A stretch of 64,000 nucleotides of DNA from Halochromatium sp. (GTDB lineage: Bacteria; Pseudomonadota; Gammaproteobacteria; Chromatiales; Chromatiaceae). The DNA is taken from positions 409,759 to 473,758 of the forward strand of contig POWB01000001.1 of the NCBI GenBank assembly GCA_010912705.1, read 5' to 3'. Both the position numbers and the translations under genes were made by a program. Below, piece by piece: positions 61,765 to 64,000 of the stretch (position 1 is its first letter; each line of letters opens with the position of its first letter). The notes below the pieces were generated by a model. That model did no database searches. It had not been told where the DNA came from and saw only the letters and a list, made by a program, of their open reading frames with translations.

Positions 61765-62088
61765 CTAAAACGGCAGCTTCATCCCTGCTGGCAATGGTAG
61801 CCCAGCGGTCAGCTCCGCCATGCTCTCTTGCGCCTTCTCGCTAACGCGGCGCGCCGCATCGTTACAGGCTGCAGCAATCAGATCCTCCAGCATCTCTTTG
61901 TCATCTGCCATCAGCGAGGGATCGATCTCAACCCGCTTGACCTCATGCCGGCCGTTCATGGTGACCTTAACCAGCCCAGCACCGGCCTCGCCGATCGTCT
62001 CTTCAGTCGAGAGACGCTCCTGCGATTTTTTCATCTCCTCTTGTAGCTTTTGGGCCTGCTTCAGCATCCCGCCTAATCCGTTCTTCAT
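61765..62088 (-). CDS. YbaB/EbfC nucleoid-associated protein
   Basis: [74 protein letters not shown]. Confidence 0.96.
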   Translation of the reverse strand: MKNGLGGMLKQAQKLQEEMKKSQERLSTEETIGEAGAGLVKVTMNGRHEVKRVEIDPSLMADDKEMLEDLIAAACNDAARRVSEKAQESMAELTAGLPLPAGMKLPF

Positions 62089-62184
62089 TGTTCAACCTCT
62101 TCTGATTGATGTTCTCATCATCCAGCTCAACGGACCCGCATTGGGTCAGCCGAGTCGGCGCCAAAATCTGCACCATCGCAGACC

Positions 62185-63924
62185 TCATGGCCTCGCGACT
62201 TCAGGGTGCGCAGGCAGTGCGGTCAGTGTGCCCGGCACCCATTCCGCCGCAAAGCGCTCACGCAATTGCTGAGCGATAGGATCGGCCTGCAAGCAAAGCT
62301 CAGCCTCAGTCAAGCGTTTCGCCTCATCACGAGCACGCCGCAGCGCCGGCGTCTCGTCAAGGACCGCATCGGTGAGGATATCCAAATGCAGGTCGCCTGC
62401 AAGCGCCTTAGCCGCTGCCGCCGCAAGCCGTTGCTCAGCACCCGCCGTGCGCAGATGCAGGTGACCTGGATCAAGCACCAGACGCAAGCGTTTTCCATCC
62501 CAGGCGCTCAACGCGCAATGCCGCGCCAGCTCTAGCGCGAGCCCTTCTAATCCCATACTCGCGACCAGCTGCTCCCAGTCTTGTGCCGAGCGGAGTGGGC
62601 GGGCCGCGGAGGTAAGCCTAGGCTCGACCGCGGAGACGACCGCGGCCGCTACCTTGCTGGGGCCATCCGCTGAGCCCGCGTCAGTCGTCGAGCGATCGCC
62701 CGTGCCAGCGCTTGGCGACAAAGATGGGGCTGCACTAGGGCCCCTATCAGGCGATCCAGAACTCATCCGGGAGTCTGAATCTCGACTCGTCCCCGACCCT
62801 GCCGGCGGTGCCGAGGAGGTCGGTCCGGCAGAGGCTGGCGTCGCCGGGCGAAAGGCCAATGCACGTAACAGCACCATCTCCAGACCCGCGCGCGGATCGG
62901 GCGCAAGATCGAGGTCGCCCTGCCCGGTCAGCAGCACCTGGTAATAGAGCTGGACGTCTTCAGCCGACAACTGTGCCGCGAGTGCCGCGAGACGCTCATC
63001 ATCGGGATCATCGCCGCGCAGGATTGCCGGCACCTGCTGCGCGAGCGCGATACGATGCAAGGCGGCAATCAGGTCGACCAGCACAGCTGAGAAATCCGGC
63101 GTCAGCTCGGCAACGCGACCAATCTCGGCCAGGACTCGCGCCGCATCGGCCTGCGCCATGGCCTCGAGTAGGTCAAGCATCAGCTCACCGCCGCGGGTAC
63201 CCAGCATGGCCCGCACCTCATCGACCTTGACCTGGCCAGCGCCAAAGGCGATCGCTTGATCCAGCAGACTCAGCCCATCGCGCATGCTGCCGTCAGCGGC
63301 GCGAGCAAGCAGGCTCAAGGCCGGTAGCTCAAAGCCAATATCTTCAGCCTCGAGCACGGTAACAAAACGATTGCGAATCTGCTCCGGCAACAGGCGCTTA
63401 AGATTGAACTGTAGGCAACGCGAGAGCACCGTCGCCGGTAGCTTCTGCGGATCGGTGGTCGCAAGCACGAACTTCACATGCGGAGGCGGCTCTTCTAACG
63501 TCTTCAGCAGCGCATTGAAGCTGCTCGCCGAGAACATGTGCACCTCGTCGATCAGGTAGACCTTGTGACGACCGCGCACCGGCGCAAAGGGGACGTTATC
63601 CAGCAGCTCTCGGGTCTGATCGACCTTGGTGCGCGAGGCAGCATCGACCTCGAGCAGATCGACGAACCGCCCGGCATCGATCTCGGTACAGGCCGAGCAG
63701 ACCCCACAGGGATTCGGGCCTACGCCTTGCTCGCAGTTCAGGGTCTTCGCCAGGATGCGGGCCAAGGTGGTCTTGCCGACCCCGCGGGTACCGGTAAACA
63801 GATAGGCATGATGCAGCTGGCCGCGTTCGAGGCCGTTGACCAGCGCCCGAACCACATGCTCTTGGCCGACGAGATCGGCGAAGGACCGGGGGCGCCATTT
63901 GCGCGCGAGGACCTGATAGGTCAT
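62185..63924 (-). CDS. dnaX: DNA polymerase III subunit gamma/tau
   Basis: MTYQVLARKWRPRSFADLVGQEHVVRALVNGLERGQLHHAYLFTGTRGVGKTTLARILAKTLNCEQG, CGVCSACTEID. Confidence 0.97.
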   Translation of the reverse strand: MTYQVLARKWRPRSFADLVGQEHVVRALVNGLERGQLHHAYLFTGTRGVGKTTLARILAKTLNCEQGVGPNPCGVCSACTEIDAGRFVDLLEVDAASRTKVDQTRELLDNVPFAPVRGRHKVYLIDEVHMFSASSFNALLKTLEEPPPHVKFVLATTDPQKLPATVLSRCLQFNLKRLLPEQIRNRFVTVLEAEDIGFELPALSLLARAADGSMRDGLSLLDQAIAFGAGQVKVDEVRAMLGTRGGELMLDLLEAMAQADAARVLAEIGRVAELTPDFSAVLVDLIAALHRIALAQQVPAILRGDDPDDERLAALAAQLSAEDVQLYYQVLLTGQGDLDLAPDPRAGLEMVLLRALAFRPATPASAGPTSSAPPAGSGTSRDSDSRMSSGSPDRGPSAAPSLSPSAGTGDRSTTDAGSADGPSKVAAAVVSAVEPRLTSAARPLRSAQDWEQLVASMGLEGLALELARHCALSAWDGKRLRLVLDPGHLHLRTAGAEQRLAAAAAKALAGDLHLDILTDAVLDETPALRRARDEAKRLTEAELCLQADPIAQQLRERFAAEWVPGTLTALPAHPEVARP

Positions 63925-63968
63925 GAGAACAGATACAGGCGAGCCTGACGCAGCCGGGGGAAAGAGGT

Positions 63969-64000
63969 GGCGAGCCGCGCCAGCCACACCCCGGCACACA
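63969..64000 (-). ncRNA. ffs: 4.5S/SRP RNA, 3' end (partial at right edge)
   Basis: Reverse complement TGTGTGCCGGGGTGTGGCTGGCGCGGCTCGCC closely matches the 3' strand of bacterial 4.5S RNA as recalled (E. coli GTGTGCCGGGATGTAGCTGGCAGGGCCCCC); located upstream of dnaX. Confidence 0.72.

Noticed and set aside
63000-63924. Programmed frameshift in dnaX producing gamma
   Set aside because: No A-AAA-AAG slippery heptamer was found by eye at the expected position; the ORF runs through to a full-length tau.
62185-63999. Extended dnaX ORF to the window edge
   Set aside because: The extra N-terminus is translation of SRP RNA sequence; conserved dnaX begins MTYQVLARKW.

Overview
This is a 64 kb GC-rich gammaproteobacterial chromosomal window. 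Gene content and order look like a Chromatiales-type purple sulfur bacterium, but that is inference. Most of it is conserved housekeeping sequence: dusA, bipA, birA, sthA, the plsX-fabHDG-acpP-fabF-pabC-mltG-tmk-holB-pilZ-tatD cluster, the oadGAB sodium pump, hisZ-purA, hflKC-hflX-hfq-miaA-mutL-amiC-tsaE-nnrDE, orn, rsgA, minCDE, recR-ybaB-dnaX, and the 3' end of the 4.5S SRP RNA at the right edge. One accessory patch (about 17.6-23.4 kb) ends at the 3' end of a tRNA-Leu(UAG). It holds an orphan RfaH-like NusG paralogue, an intact single-chain GmrSD-like DUF262/DUF1524 protein, truncated or frameshifted hsdM and hsdS, an MNT nucleotidyltransferase, and an antitoxin/PIN remnant. The clearest unusual signals are: (1) a 319-bp insertion with a candidate 5-bp target duplication (AACAG) that splits a small lipoprotein gene and whose removal restores the frame exactly; (2) a 3x11-bp tandem repeat that shifts the frame of the purA C-terminus; (3) two copies of a roughly 200-240 bp inverted-repeat intergenic element with 8-bp-periodic arms and a polypyrimidine core, plus a related element; (4) a decayed paralogue fragment directly upstream of an intact AAA-ATPase/PD-(D/E)XK gene; (5) an HTH-like/ferredoxin/FNR fusion next to sthA; and (6) several other short tandem repeats in coding linkers or termini (birA, amiC, oadA, SPOR protein). 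I found no CRISPR array and no intact transposase. Product names are from reading motifs by eye, with no database search.
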